From Chryseobacterium tructae (lineage in GTDB: Bacteria; Bacteroidota; Bacteroidia; Flavobacteriales; Weeksellaceae), in NCBI RefSeq assembly GCF_030409875.1, contig NZ_JAUFQR010000001.1, positions 2,914,001 through 2,978,000 of the forward strand: a stretch of DNA of 64,000 bases, in the 5' to 3' direction. This document shows, piece by piece, positions 18,236 to 28,120 of this stretch (positions are counted from its first letter, which is position 1; every line of letters starts with the position of its first letter). Below the pieces are notes generated by a model, which was given only the letters and a program-made list of their open reading frames with translations, had not been told where the DNA came from and did no database searches. The position numbers and the translations under genes are program-made.

Positions 18236-19192
18236 ATGCAAGAAAGAATAGATCCGGATTTGCTAAGAGTCATGATTGAAAGCCCTTTTAGTCGGATTGA
18301 TTACGAAAAACTATTAGTAGAAAATCCCAACAGAATCAGAGAAGAAGAAATGAAAGTAATGGAAAAAGAAGAACCAGTATCTATTCCTGAATCACTCTCT
18401 GTAGAAAATATTTATATTGCCTCTTCCGATGTTCAAAGAAGTATCCGATTAAGAGTTTATCAGCCTAAAGGAAAAGAAAATCTACCCATATTATTGTATT
18501 TTCATGGGGGTGCATTTATATATGGAACACCGGAACAATATGATTTTATTTTCGTTCCATTGGCTTTGGATATTAATGCTGTTGTGGTCTCTGTTGACTA
18601 TCGGTTAGCGCCCGAACATCCATTCCCGGCTGCCATGAAAGATGGCTATGATGCTTTATTATGGTTATCTGAATCTGCAGCACAGATAAGCGGAAATAAA
18701 AATAATATCATTGTTGGCGGGAGCAGTGCCGGAGCAACAATTACGGCTTCATTAACCCATTATGCAAGGGATAAAAAAGCAATCAACATCCGGCATCAAT
18801 ACTTATTATATCCACCAACCGATCATTTACTGACAAGCTCATCCATGCATGAACTGGCCAACACTCCCATGCAAACAAAAGATGCCGCCAGGTGGATGTG
18901 GAAGCATTATCTGCAACAGGAGATAAATCAGCCACCCCAATATGCTGTTCCATTACACGAAAAGAACTTTAGGGATCTTCCTGATGCTACCCTTATTATT
19001 TGTGAACTGGATCCCCTGAAAGATGAAGGTAAAGAATATGCAAAAAAATTGCAGAAGGCAGGAGTTTCAGTTAATCTTTTGGAAATTGAAGGTGCTGTAC
19101 ATGCATTTGATTTCTTTTCATGTTCTCTATCAGATGCTTTTTACAAAAGACAAATCGAATTATTCAAATATATTTTAATTCAATCATTATGA
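18236..19192 (+). CDS. Alpha/beta hydrolase, HSL-type esterase
   Basis: Carboxylesterase/lipase of the hormone-sensitive-lipase family (318 residues from the chosen ATG). The oxyanion motif is FHGGAF, the nucleophile is in GGSSAGA, the acid in CELDPLKDEG and the His in VHAFDFF. It has no signal peptide, so it is cytoplasmic. Its stop codon overlaps the ATG of the next gene (ATGA), and it is divergent from an AraC regulator, which probably controls the pair. Confidence 0.9.
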   Translation: MQERIDPDLLRVMIESPFSRIDYEKLLVENPNRIREEEMKVMEKEEPVSIPESLSVENIYIASSDVQRSIRLRVYQPKGKENLPILLYFHGGAFIYGTPEQYDFIFVPLALDINAVVVSVDYRLAPEHPFPAAMKDGYDALLWLSESAAQISGNKNNIIVGGSSAGATITASLTHYARDKKAINIRHQYLLYPPTDHLLTSSSMHELANTPMQTKDAARWMWKHYLQQEINQPPQYAVPLHEKNFRDLPDATLIICELDPLKDEGKEYAKKLQKAGVSVNLLEIEGAVHAFDFFSCSLSDAFYKRQIELFKYILIQSL

Positions 19193-19814
19193 AAAAAATA
19201 GTCGTAATCAACGGACATCCGGATCAGGAAAGCTTTAATGCCGCCATAGCAGATTCTTATATTAACTCCGCCATAGCTTCTGGTGCAGAAGTACGATATA
19301 TTGCTCTTGGAAAACTGAATTTTAATCCTAACCTTCAATTCGGATATCGTCAACGGATGGAACTGGAACCTGATCTGGTAAAAGCCTTGGAAAATATTCA
19401 GTGGAGCGACCATCAGGTATGGATACATCCTGTTTGGTGGCTGGGTATGCCTGCTATCATGAAAGGATTTTTGATAGGGCATTTCTTCCGGGAATCACTT
19501 TTAAAAGCAATAAAAAAGGAAGCAGCGAAGGATTATTAAACGCAAAATCAGCGAGAATCATTACAACAGCCGGCGATGTATCCCTCAAGGTATATGAAGA
19601 AGAATATCAATCCAGCGGGCTTATCCAGCTCAAAAAGGGAATTCTGGAATACTGTGGCATTTCCTCTATTGAAAACAACTTTATAGGCCCGTTATATGAA
19701 TTAAGTGAAAAAGACAGAAGAGAATGGCTGGATATCATCAAGGAACTGGCTATTACGGATACTATCAATCAGTCTCAATATACCTCCAGTGAAGAAGTAC
19801 CTTTAGGACGATAA
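19189..19814 (+). CDS. NAD(P)H-dependent quinone oxidoreductase, flavodoxin fold (frame broken near 19470)
   Basis: Flavodoxin-like NAD(P)H dehydrogenase (MdaB/KefF type). KIVVINGHPDQESFNAAIADSY is the FMN phosphate loop; HPVWWLGMPAIMKGF and, after the break, FDRAFLPGITFK are the family's second FMN-contact region. The T run at 19468-19472 has five T and should have six; repaired, the protein is 208 residues. As written, it stops at 19539. The last 40 bases overlap the convergent gene at 19775. It follows the esterase with an ATGA overlap. Confidence 0.85.
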
Positions 19815-20732
19815 AGATAGAGGGTAATGTAAGTAGTCATTACATTATCCTTTCCTTTTCTTTTAAAATCACCCCAAAGAGCCGATTTTTCGTCATTTAC
19901 TCTCTGCAGGCATACAATTTTGCCCGCTGCATAAAAAGTTATTTTATAATTTTCAATAGGCTTTACATCAAAAAAAGCGACATCTGTATTGGTTCTGAAT
20001 ACATATTCATGATTCCATCTCTCTTTTATTTCATCCGGAAGTAAGTACAATTGTTTGGCTATTCTTTTTTCTCTATTGTAATAAATATTGGCTAATGCAC
20101 TCCAGGAACCGTTTGTATAAATACTTCTTATCTTATTATATTTAGCAACAACTTCCTGTTCAATAGCTTGTAGCTTATCTTGATCGGTAGTTTGCAAACC
20201 TCAGCATTTTCCAGCGTTTCTATATGGTAAGGAATATCAGCAAAGAAAGTAAATGAGCCTTCAAATGTATTATCAGATCCCATTTTCTTTTTAAAAGTTG
20301 AATAGCTTTGTACATCATTTTCTTCTAAACTGCCGGTCTTATTTTTCAGTGATTTTACAATCTTCATCTTTATTCCTGAATCGGGAGAAAACTGCGTATT
20401 TAAAGCATTTTGCTCCTTATTAAATCCTGGAGTCATTTTTATGGTAACTCTTTGAGTGCCTTTATTATTAATTCCTTCATTCAGCGGAAAATAAGAACCA
20501 GCCAAACCACTCCCCGAAGTATCACTGTATTTTATAACAGGAATATCATTAATTAAAATTTCAAAAGAACAGTTCGTACTATGGATATAAACACCATAAC
20601 GAGATTCATTCTCAAAAGATCTAATATCCTTAACGGCTGCTGGAATATTCTGGTGAGGTATAATAGATTCAATTTTCTTCTCAGCATAAGCCGACAAAGG
20701 CAGCATCAACCCTAATACAATATATTTTTCAT
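19775..20732 (-). CDS. Secreted protein of unknown function (frame broken twice)
   Basis: Repaired, this is a 319-residue exported protein with no family I recognise. Two one-base losses are needed: AAAAA at the very start (T run 20725-20729 on the plus strand), which restores an MKKYIVLGLMLPLSAYA signal peptide, and AAA at 20196-20198, which joins the two long halves through AEVLQTTDQDK. The mature part looks like beta-rich domains (GVYIHSTNCSFEILINDIPVI). Two independent repairs giving a signal peptide and a continuous chain support a single real gene. Its end overlaps the convergent oxidoreductase gene by 40 bases. Confidence 0.65.
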
Positions 20733-20968
20733 ACGTTTATTTTACATAATAATCCCAAAATGAAGGTCAATTCCAAAATGTATACAAGCACATCAAGGAA
20801 AACGGTTCTGCTTATTTCATTTTTTAAATAGGGAAATATTTCGCTGCTAAATTAAAAAAGGATTACCTTCAAAAGAATTATTTCATGAGCCCGATAAAAA
20901 TAAGAATATTTTTTATACTAATCCGGCTATAAATAATGGCTTTTATACATGATAAGAGTATAATTTTC

Positions 20969-21733
20969 TTATTCAAAAACAACATAGTTTACTTTATCCA
21001 CTCCCGTATTTCCTGTTTTCGCATGGTAAGCATATAAGGTAAGCTCATAATTCCCTGGTGTATTAATCAGATGATTTCCTTCAAATAGATTGATAGAGAC
21101 CCATGACATATCAATATTTTTCACCAATTTACCGTCTTTCTTAAGGATTCCTTTTACTTCCATCTCATCAGAATTCCATACTCCACCCTTTTCAATCACA
21201 CATCCGCACATCATAACGATATTGGCCTGAAATAAAAAGGGTTTATCTTTAATTGTATTCAGTGCAATATACTGATGGGTTCTGGGTTTTAAAATATCTA
21301 TAATATACCCTGGAATTTCAAGAATAATGCCTTCACCTAGTATATTTTTTCCAGGAATCAACCACAGTTCTGTACTTACAACGGCTTGTGCCTGTCTACT
21401 GTTTAAAGGGGAAATAACTTCTATGGTAACAAATGTAGGTTCCTCAATATCAACTGCTGCTACAAATCCTCCTGTTTGATCATCAGTAATTGAGTTCCCT
21501 CTTACTTTAGGTGTTTTCATAATCAAATCAGTGTTTCCGGTACTTCCGGTAGTATTCCCTTCCGCTAAAATCTTTTGGTTTAATTTATTCCTGACAATAA
21601 TATGAGCCCCACCCAGTGAACTCCCAATAAATTTAGCATCTTTTGCTTTCGCTCTTATCATTACTTTAGTTTCAGTAGCTGAAATCATAAGGTTAGAAAA
21701 AAGCATTGCGGTCATAAGAAAAAGTGTTTTCAT
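20969..21733 (-). CDS. Secreted beta-rich protein in a MarR operon
   Basis: A 254-residue protein with signal peptide MKTLFLMTAMLFSNLMISA. The rest is rich in beta strands and Gly/Thr and includes MMCGCVIEKGGVW and a C-terminal GNYELTLYAYHAKTGNTG segment that resembles an Ig-like fold. It starts inside the stop of the upstream marR gene (ATGA overlap), so the two are translationally coupled. No function is recognised. Confidence 0.7.
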   Translation of the reverse strand: MKTLFLMTAMLFSNLMISATETKVMIRAKAKDAKFIGSSLGGAHIIVRNKLNQKILAEGNTTGSTGNTDLIMKTPKVRGNSITDDQTGGFVAAVDIEEPTFVTIEVISPLNSRQAQAVVSTELWLIPGKNILGEGIILEIPGYIIDILKPRTHQYIALNTIKDKPFLFQANIVMMCGCVIEKGGVWNSDEMEVKGILKKDGKLVKNIDMSWVSINLFEGNHLINTPGNYELTLYAYHAKTGNTGVDKVNYVVFE

Positions 21734-22224
21734 GGTTGTATAGATTTTAAGTATTCTTTTTTAAATCGATTGTGGAAAGATTCCTCTTTCAATTCTTGGT
21801 CTATAGCATCCAGATAAGAGAAAATAGATAAATCCTCTGATAGTAATTTTAAAATAGATTTCTCGCAACTATCCCAGATTTGCTCCAATTGAGGAAGCAT
21901 TTCAATAGCTTTAGGCGATAGTGAAATCATCTGCTTCCTTTTATCAGTATTGTCTTTCTTAATGACCAGATACCCTTTTTCTGTCATTTTCTTTACAATA
22001 ATTACCACAGATGGATGAGAATATCCCAATGGTTCAGCAATATCCGTAATCGAGATCTCTCCTCTTTGCTGTAAGAGCATAAAAACAAGATACCAGTTAG
22101 GTTCCACATCAATTCCAAACTCCTTGTAAAACTTCCTTACATCATGAGCCATCCGGTCACTTATTCTTTTTAATCTGCTGTCTAATGCTTTATAGCCCAA
22201 TTCTTTAATAAAGTCAAAATCCAT
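21730..22224 (-). CDS. MarR-family transcriptional regulator
   Basis: A 164-residue winged-helix regulator from ATG 22224. The helix-turn-helix is ISITDIAEPLGYSHPSVVIIVKKM (about 55-78) and the wing includes NTDKRKQMISLS. An upstream frame extension has no conserved sequence and would run across the operator. It is coupled to the secreted protein gene by a four-base overlap and probably represses both genes through the operator 35 bases upstream. Confidence 0.88.
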   Translation of the reverse strand: MDFDFIKELGYKALDSRLKRISDRMAHDVRKFYKEFGIDVEPNWYLVFMLLQQRGEISITDIAEPLGYSHPSVVIIVKKMTEKGYLVIKKDNTDKRKQMISLSPKAIEMLPQLEQIWDSCEKSILKLLSEDLSIFSYLDAIDQELKEESFHNRFKKEYLKSIQP

Positions 22225-22258
22225 TTGAAAAAATTTTGATGTAAATATATACAAATAC

Positions 22259-22282
22259 ATAGTCAACTATATAGTCAACTAT
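22259..22282. promoter_or_regulatory. Tandem palindromic operator for the MarR operon
   Basis: ATAGTCAACTAT occurs twice back to back (22259-22270 and 22271-22282). Each copy is itself an inverted repeat (ATAGT-CA-ACTAT). It lies just upstream of the marR start, where it would cover the promoter. Confidence 0.75.
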
Positions 22283-22359
22283 GTTAATTTTTAGAAAAAT
22301 TTTAAATTCTAATAAATCAAGTGTTTACAAAAAATAAGAAAAGCCCTGCTACTGCCTTT

Positions 22360-23205
22360 TTACTTATTGTTCTTCCGATACTCACCCGGAGTGATACCTT
22401 TGTATTTTTTAAAAAGTTTGGAAAGATGGCTCTCATCACTGAACTGCAATTCATAAGCAATCTCACTCAGTCTTATGCTGCTGTATTTAAGATATGTTTC
22501 TACTAATTTTAATCGGTAATCCAATAGATAATCTTGATAAGAAACCCCGGTTTGTTGTTTAAAATACTCTCCAAAGTAATTTCCTGAAATCCCAAAATGT
22601 TCTGCAATAGCTTGTATAGTCGTCTTTTCCCTATCTTTTATATGTTTTTGAATATAGGTAATGATCTTCATGATGGAAAAAGCCTTTCTATTTTCCTGCA
22701 GATCGGATGTTTCACTTTGAATAATATTCCGGGCAATAAGATTAAGTAAAATTGAGATACAATTACGGATGATCAGATAATCTTCTACTTTATTTCTAAA
22801 TTCATTTGCAATCTGCCGGATAAGGGTTTTCGCAAAATCTTCATCATTTTTATTACGGAATACACATCCGGCACGGGCGTGATAGTTATTGCTGATGTAT
22901 TGAAGCTTATAAAGGTTTTCACAACTTTCAATGCGGTCGGCTTCCAGACGGATCTTGTCAATAAACTCAATAGGACATTCAATGGTAATCAGATCAGCAT
23001 TTTCCCCTTCAAAATGATAGGATTCCTGTTGAGGGATAATAAAAAGTTTCCCTTCTGTAAAATTAATATAACGCTCATCATACAGCAGATTTCCTTTTCC
23101 CTTTACAATATAAACAAATGAAATAAAAGTGGAGGTTTTTAAAATAGTCTCTCCGTTAAGCTTTATTTCTTTCACTTTAATTCCTTCAAGATGGAGTCCT
23201 TTCAT
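22360..23205 (-). CDS. AraC-family transcriptional regulator
   Basis: A 281-residue regulator with an N-terminal cupin-like part (SFVYIVKGKGNLLYDERYINF) and a C-terminal AraC DNA-binding domain (IQAIAEHFGISGNYFGEYFKQQTG; LSEIAYELQFSDESHLSKLFKKYKGITPGEYRK). It is divergent from an MFS exporter gene with 74 bases between starts and very likely regulates it. Confidence 0.9.
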   Translation of the reverse strand: MKGLHLEGIKVKEIKLNGETILKTSTFISFVYIVKGKGNLLYDERYINFTEGKLFIIPQQESYHFEGENADLITIECPIEFIDKIRLEADRIESCENLYKLQYISNNYHARAGCVFRNKNDEDFAKTLIRQIANEFRNKVEDYLIIRNCISILLNLIARNIIQSETSDLQENRKAFSIMKIITYIQKHIKDREKTTIQAIAEHFGISGNYFGEYFKQQTGVSYQDYLLDYRLKLVETYLKYSSIRLSEIAYELQFSDESHLSKLFKKYKGITPGEYRKNNK

Positions 23206-23206
23206 G

Positions 23207-23268
23207 AGTGCGCACTATATTTTCCTCCAAAAGTACAATTTTACCAGAACACAAGGAGGTTATTTTTG
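23207..23268. promoter_or_regulatory. Divergent araC/MFS control region
   Basis: AGTGCGCACT (23207-23216) is a perfect ten-base palindrome next to the araC start. TATTTTTG (23261-23268) matches the Bacteroidota -7 element and lies only 11 bases before the MFS ATG, so the MFS transcript would have almost no leader. Confidence 0.4.
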
Positions 23269-23279
23269 CATAAAAAAAT

Positions 23280-24659
23280 ATGAATACCTTTCCGAAACGA
23301 TGGCAGGCACTCAATTTCCTGATTGCTGGTGCTTTTCTTTCACCATTGGACTATTTTATTGTGAATATGGCATTACCTTCTATAAAAAATGCTTTTAAAG
23401 CCAGTGATCACCAACTGCAATTGGTCATTGCTATTTACGGACTTACTTATGGAGCGTTGGTAATCTGTGGTGGCCGGCTGGGAGATCTCTATGGACGCAA
23501 GAAAATTTTCACGTGGGGATTGTATATCTTTTTGTTGTCTTCCTTGGCCTGCGCTTTTTCTCCAACCGTAACATGGCTGATTATCGCCAGATTATTTCAA
23601 GGGGTTGGAGCCTCATTACTTGCCCCACAGGTTTTAGCTTCTATAAAAGTTTTATTCAGCAGTAAGGAACAACCTAAAGCAGTAAGTCTCTTTAGTTCAG
23701 TATTTGGGTTAGCCTCTGTTATTGGGCAATTACTTGGTGGCCTTCTCCTCAGCATGCATTGGGGAAATTTCACCTGGGAACTTGTATTCCTTGTGAATGT
23801 TCCCATTACCATTATATGCATTGTGGGAATTCATTTTACGATGGACAATAACCATCAAGAATCCAATTCAGGTATTGATTTTAAAGGAGCTTTATTGTTG
23901 ATCATCGCCTTACTTATGTTGATCTGCCCGCTTATTTTTGGACAGAAATATCAATGGGCATGGTGGATTTTTATGATCATGATATCAGGAGTATCTTTAT
24001 TAGTCATTTTCATTAGATACGAAAAATATCGCCTAAAGAATAACCGTCCTGTACTTGTAGACCCCACGTTACTCCAGCATAAGCCTTTTGCATTGAGTCT
24101 TTTGATTCTCTTTTTTTACAATTTCACTTCAGGCTTGTTTATTTGTTACCCTTATTATCTACAAGAGTTCTTACATCAAAATTCTATGCAGACAGGATTA
24201 GCCATTGTACCTTATGGGATTGCCTTTTTTATAGCACCTTTGTTAGTATCTAAAATCAAAATGGCATCCTATACAATGATTTACATTGGTCTGGGATTAT
24301 TAATGGGAGGATTTATTTTCAGTGCATTGTGTTTTTATTTCCAGCAGAAACCTTCACTCATTACTCATATTGCTTTATTTATGGCAGGGCTAGGCCATGG
24401 TACTATTATGCCGGTCATGATGCGGACTGCTATTACATTTACAACTAAAGATAAAGCTGGCCAAGCCTCAGGATTGGTAAGTATCGGAATTCAGGTTGGG
24501 AGTGTATTGGGAGGAGCTGTAATTGGAACCTTATTTTTTAATCTGATTGAGATCTTAGGATTTCCAGAGGCATTTGCAATAGCCATTGGTATGATTGGCG
24601 CTATTCAGATAATTGGAATAATGGTTAATGGCAGATTACGGAAGTATATTACTGTCTGA
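23280..24659 (+). CDS. MFS transporter, DHA2 (EmrB/QacA-like) drug exporter
   Basis: Inner-membrane proton antiporter of the 14-helix drug-export type, 459 residues. Motif A GGRLGDLYGRKK lies between helices 2 and 3 (about 62-73) and the motif C-like GLASVIGQLLGGLLL follows near 145. The N-terminus FLIAGAFLSPLDYFIVNMALPSI is the DHA2 signature helix (motif D1). It is paired with a divergent AraC regulator and followed by a small NTF2-fold gene, so it is probably part of an inducible export or detoxification unit. Confidence 0.88.
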   Translation: MNTFPKRWQALNFLIAGAFLSPLDYFIVNMALPSIKNAFKASDHQLQLVIAIYGLTYGALVICGGRLGDLYGRKKIFTWGLYIFLLSSLACAFSPTVTWLIIARLFQGVGASLLAPQVLASIKVLFSSKEQPKAVSLFSSVFGLASVIGQLLGGLLLSMHWGNFTWELVFLVNVPITIICIVGIHFTMDNNHQESNSGIDFKGALLLIIALLMLICPLIFGQKYQWAWWIFMIMISGVSLLVIFIRYEKYRLKNNRPVLVDPTLLQHKPFALSLLILFFYNFTSGLFICYPYYLQEFLHQNSMQTGLAIVPYGIAFFIAPLLVSKIKMASYTMIYIGLGLLMGGFIFSALCFYFQQKPSLITHIALFMAGLGHGTIMPVMMRTAITFTTKDKAGQASGLVSIGIQVGSVLGGAVIGTLFFNLIEILGFPEAFAIAIGMIGAIQIIGIMVNGRLRKYITV

Positions 24660-24695
24660 TTTTATTAACAACAAAAAAATTATAAATTTAAATCG

Positions 24696-25085
24696 ATGAA
24701 CAACAAAGAAAAAATTAACAACGAATTAAAAGACTTCTGTGAAAATATTGAAAACTGGTTCCAAGGGAATACAACGGATCAGGATCTACTATTCAGAAAA
24801 ATACTTTCAGGGTTCTCTCCGGACTTTAAAATGATTAATGGTGACGGAAATCAGATTACATTAACCCTGTTTTCAGATTGGCTACCCACTGTTTTTGGAA
24901 AATTCCCGGATCGAAAGGTACAGATTCAAGACATAGAAATCCATCAAACCGAGCACCATGCGCTGGCTACTTATACCGAAATTCAGACGACAGAAGGAAT
25001 AGCAAACGTACGAACAGCCTCAGCCGTATTTCTTTTCAATGAAGAAAAAACCTTATGGTTTCATCTTGTAGAAAACTGGATATAA
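24696..25085 (+). CDS. NTF2/SnoaL-like small protein
   Basis: A 129-residue cytoplasmic protein with a helical N-terminus (FCENIENWFQGN, then FSPDFKMINGDG) and a C-terminal sheet (HHALATYTEIQTTEG, RTASAVFLF, LWFHLVENWI) in the order of NTF2-like/DUF4440 folds. It is 36 bases after the MFS exporter in the same direction. Its activity is unknown. Confidence 0.65.
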   Translation: MNNKEKINNELKDFCENIENWFQGNTTDQDLLFRKILSGFSPDFKMINGDGNQITLTLFSDWLPTVFGKFPDRKVQIQDIEIHQTEHHALATYTEIQTTEGIANVRTASAVFLFNEEKTLWFHLVENWI

Positions 25086-25090
25086 ATAAC

Positions 25091-25125
25091 AAACGGACTG
25101 CTTTCCCCAACAGTCCGTTTTATTT
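25091..25125. terminator. Bidirectional terminator between convergent genes
   Basis: AAACGGACTG and CAGTCCGTTT form a ten-pair stem with a T-rich end on the plus strand. It separates the NTF2-like gene from the convergent MFS gene. Confidence 0.85.
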
Positions 25126-25135
25126 TTAATATCGA

Positions 25136-26296
25136 TTATTTATCATTTCTGAATACTTCCATCTTTCCAGCCATAATACTCAATAGAATTCCAAAGCAGG
25201 CAAAAAGCCCATAAGAATACCTGAGATCAAAACCTTCTGCAATATATCCAATCAAAGGGGGGCCAATCAGAAATCCCAAAAATGAAATACTGGATACAAA
25301 AGATAAGGCTATACTTGGTGCTACCGTGTTTACTTTTCCAATGGTACTATAAACTGATGGTACACTTAGAGAGGCTCCAAGTCCGATAATCATAAATGCA
25401 ATGATACAGATCCATAGCTCGGGAAAGAAAACACTCAGGAAAAGACCGATACTCATCAGGACTCCACAAAACTGCAATACAGTTCTTTTTCCCAGTTTCT
25501 CAATGATTTTATTTCCAACGAACCTCCCTAAAGTCATCATTAAGATAAAGCTTGTATATCCCAATATAACAAGATTTTCCGGCGCTTTTACAATAGTTTG
25601 AAAATAAACCCCGCTCCAGTCAAACATAGCTCCTTCAATGGCCATACTTAAAAAACCAATGATCCCCAATCCTACCAGTGTAGGATTCACAGATTTAAAA
25701 ATAGATTGTGTTTGCGGTTCAGCTTTATGGATAATATTCGTAAGATTATTTTTGCTATACAGCCAGAGTAAAAACACCAAAATAAAAGTCAGTACAAAAT
25801 GATGAAATGTTTCTATATGCAGATTAATAGCAAGTAATCCTAATAACGCTCCAACCAGCCCAGCAAAACACCATGCCCCATGATACGAAGACAATAGTGT
25901 TCTTTTTGTAATAGATTCTATTTCAATAGCCTGGGTATTGATTGCTATATTGCATAAATTTCCGCTGACACCAAAGAAAAATAACACCACCGCCAGAATC
26001 CAATAAGAGGGTGAAAGACCGATTAATAAAAGACATACCGGATAAATCAAAAAACAGGTTTTAATAACTCTGCTGCTTCCGTATTTACTGATTAATTTTC
26101 CGGATAACATCATTGTAGAAAGCTGACCTATTGGCATTAGGAGCAAAAGTGTCCCCAGTTGTGCCTCATTAATAGAAAGTGCCTCCTTAATAATGGGAAT
26201 GCGGCTGGCCCATGACGAAAAAACAAGGCCGTGGGCAAAGAAAAGTAAAAAACAGGCCGTAGGCATTTTCGCATTGAATGATTCTCTATCGTGCAT
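25136..26296 (-). CDS. MFS transporter (YbjJ/FucP-like)
   Basis: A 386-residue, 12-helix permease. LLLLMPIGQLSTMMLSGKLISKYGSSRVI (about 52-80) is the helix 2-3 region with a degenerate motif A, and the start FLLFFAHGLVFSSWASRIPIIKEAL is typical of the YbjJ-like branch. The substrate is unknown. It is divergent from an AraC regulator, which is the likely controller. Confidence 0.85.
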   Translation of the reverse strand: MHDRESFNAKMPTACFLLFFAHGLVFSSWASRIPIIKEALSINEAQLGTLLLLMPIGQLSTMMLSGKLISKYGSSRVIKTCFLIYPVCLLLIGLSPSYWILAVVLFFFGVSGNLCNIAINTQAIEIESITKRTLLSSYHGAWCFAGLVGALLGLLAINLHIETFHHFVLTFILVFLLWLYSKNNLTNIIHKAEPQTQSIFKSVNPTLVGLGIIGFLSMAIEGAMFDWSGVYFQTIVKAPENLVILGYTSFILMMTLGRFVGNKIIEKLGKRTVLQFCGVLMSIGLFLSVFFPELWICIIAFMIIGLGASLSVPSVYSTIGKVNTVAPSIALSFVSSISFLGFLIGPPLIGYIAEGFDLRYSYGLFACFGILLSIMAGKMEVFRNDK

Positions 26297-26489
26297 TGTA
26301 ACAGTGTTTGATTAAAATTTCCGTTTGCGAAGTTAGTAACACTCTTCCAATAAAATACATTCCATTTTTGATATTTTATATTCCATTTTAAACAATGCTT
26401 CTAAAAAGAAAAATTAACTGCTTACATTTGATCACCGGAATACCATTGATAAAATTATTAACCATTCTAAGAAGTCATCCAACTGTATA

Positions 26490-27335
26490 ATGATAGAGAT
26501 CAAACCCAATTTTGAAGGATTATGTATTGAAAAATATAGCATAAACAACCTCTCTGAATTTCACAGAAAAGCAGGAAATCTGAATAAACTGTTGCTTTGT
26601 TTTGTATCAAATGGTACACTAGATCTTCAAATCAATACCTTATCTTTTCACATACAAGCTAATTCCATCATCATGTTATTACCTGATACTGATCTGGGAG
26701 ATCTTTCCGGCAGCAATGACCTTGAGCTATCCGTATTTTTTATCTCTCTGGATTTCATTAGTACCTATAGTTTTCTGACTGTTCTACTGGCCAGTGATGA
26801 AATCAAATTCAATCCTGTGATACAAACAGAATCTTCAGCAAGCAAGCTCATCTGGTCAACAGTAAAGCTCATTCAGGAATACAACTCCAAGACAAAGGAA
26901 GAAAGCACACTGGAATCGGTACAATATCTACTCTATGCTCTTCTGGAACTAATCTCAAAGCTTTATTTACCGGTAATCAAAAACAATAGCCTTTTACAAA
27001 CCAGAAGTCAGGCTATTATTGATCACTTTTTTGAATTATTGAATAAACATGGGCATTTGGAACGGAGTGTCTTATTTTATTCTGATCAATTGCATCTTTC
27101 GCCACAGTATTTAAGCAGCCTGATAAAAAAGGAAACCGGAAAGCCTATCAAGCAATGGATAAGCTATAGAGTCATCAAACAGGCTGAAGAACTTCTTAAA
27201 ACGACTTCATTATCCATTAAGGAAATCAGCAATCAATTACAATTTGTAGATTCTTCACTATTTTGCCGATACTTTAGACGTTGTACAGGTATTACAGCCA
27301 ATACCTACAGAGAAAATTACAGAATTAAAAGATAA
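26490..27335 (+). CDS. AraC-family transcriptional regulator
   Basis: A 281-residue regulator. The N-terminal half is a cupin-like domain (LLLCFVSNGTLDLQINTLSFHI); the C-terminal AraC domain reads SDQLHLSPQYLSSLIKKETG, then IKEISNQLQFVDSSLFCRYFRRCTGITANTYRE. It is divergent from the MFS gene 25136-26296, with about 190 bases between. Confidence 0.88.
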   Translation: MIEIKPNFEGLCIEKYSINNLSEFHRKAGNLNKLLLCFVSNGTLDLQINTLSFHIQANSIIMLLPDTDLGDLSGSNDLELSVFFISLDFISTYSFLTVLLASDEIKFNPVIQTESSASKLIWSTVKLIQEYNSKTKEESTLESVQYLLYALLELISKLYLPVIKNNSLLQTRSQAIIDHFFELLNKHGHLERSVLFYSDQLHLSPQYLSSLIKKETGKPIKQWISYRVIKQAEELLKTTSLSIKEISNQLQFVDSSLFCRYFRRCTGITANTYRENYRIKR

Positions 27336-27459
27336 GGGAGTTATAGTATTGCATCACTCTACAAAAGTTCGTGCATATAAAAAACTCTTTTCTAAAGTAC
27401 ATCATGTACAAAACATTTCAGTATTTTGTAATTTAGAGCCACAAAAAAGAAAACGAATT

Positions 27460-28089
27460 ATGCCGGGAAAACCATTGTTACTTTCTGCAGCGTGTCTGCT
27501 GTTTATTCATTGCAAAAAAGAAGACATTCAGAAGCCACAAGCTGTACCAGATACTATAAAACAAAAAATTACTGAAAATTCAACATCAGAACTTCAGGAT
27601 AACTCTGCTATTGAAACGGTAAAATCATTTGTAACCTGGTACAGAGATAATGAAGACAATCTTTTCCACTTCAACACTATAAAAGGAGGACCTCAGGATG
27701 AAAACAAGCCTGCTGCCAACTATGAAATCGACTTTGATCAAGTGGATAAAGAAATGGCTTTCCTCAAAAACAGTAATTTTTTATCAGAAAAGTTTCTCTC
27801 CGCTTACCAGCAAAATTATGTGGAAGGCAATGAATATTTCAAGAAAAACCCAGCCAATGATGGACCTCCACACGGTTTTGATTATGATTACTTTTTCAAA
27901 ACTCAGGATGATTATCAATCTGATTTACAAGACATAAAAGCTATAAAATTCACTATAAAACAGATCAACCCTCAATTATGCAATGTAGAGTTTCATTTGA
28001 AAAATTCTGGAATGACTTATCAATACATCCTTAGCAAAAACAATCATGAACAGTGGCAAATTGATTCTATAGAAAATATCAGCCAATAG
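27460..28089 (+). CDS. DUF3828-like lipoprotein
   Basis: A 209-residue predicted lipoprotein. The ATG at 27460 gives a signal peptide with LLFIHC as lipobox; the longer frame upstream would bury it. The mature part (IETVKSFVTWYRDN, FLSEKFLSAYQQNY, DYFFKTQDDY, a central Gly/Pro-rich GPPHGFDYDY segment) resembles DUF3828, a family of exported proteins of unknown function. It stands alone, 31 bases before a GNAT remnant. Confidence 0.7.
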   Translation: MPGKPLLLSAACLLFIHCKKEDIQKPQAVPDTIKQKITENSTSELQDNSAIETVKSFVTWYRDNEDNLFHFNTIKGGPQDENKPAANYEIDFDQVDKEMAFLKNSNFLSEKFLSAYQQNYVEGNEYFKKNPANDGPPHGFDYDYFFKTQDDYQSDLQDIKAIKFTIKQINPQLCNVEFHLKNSGMTYQYILSKNNHEQWQIDSIENISQ

Positions 28090-28120
28090 GTTTTATTCAT
28101 CTATAATTAAAAAATATGAC

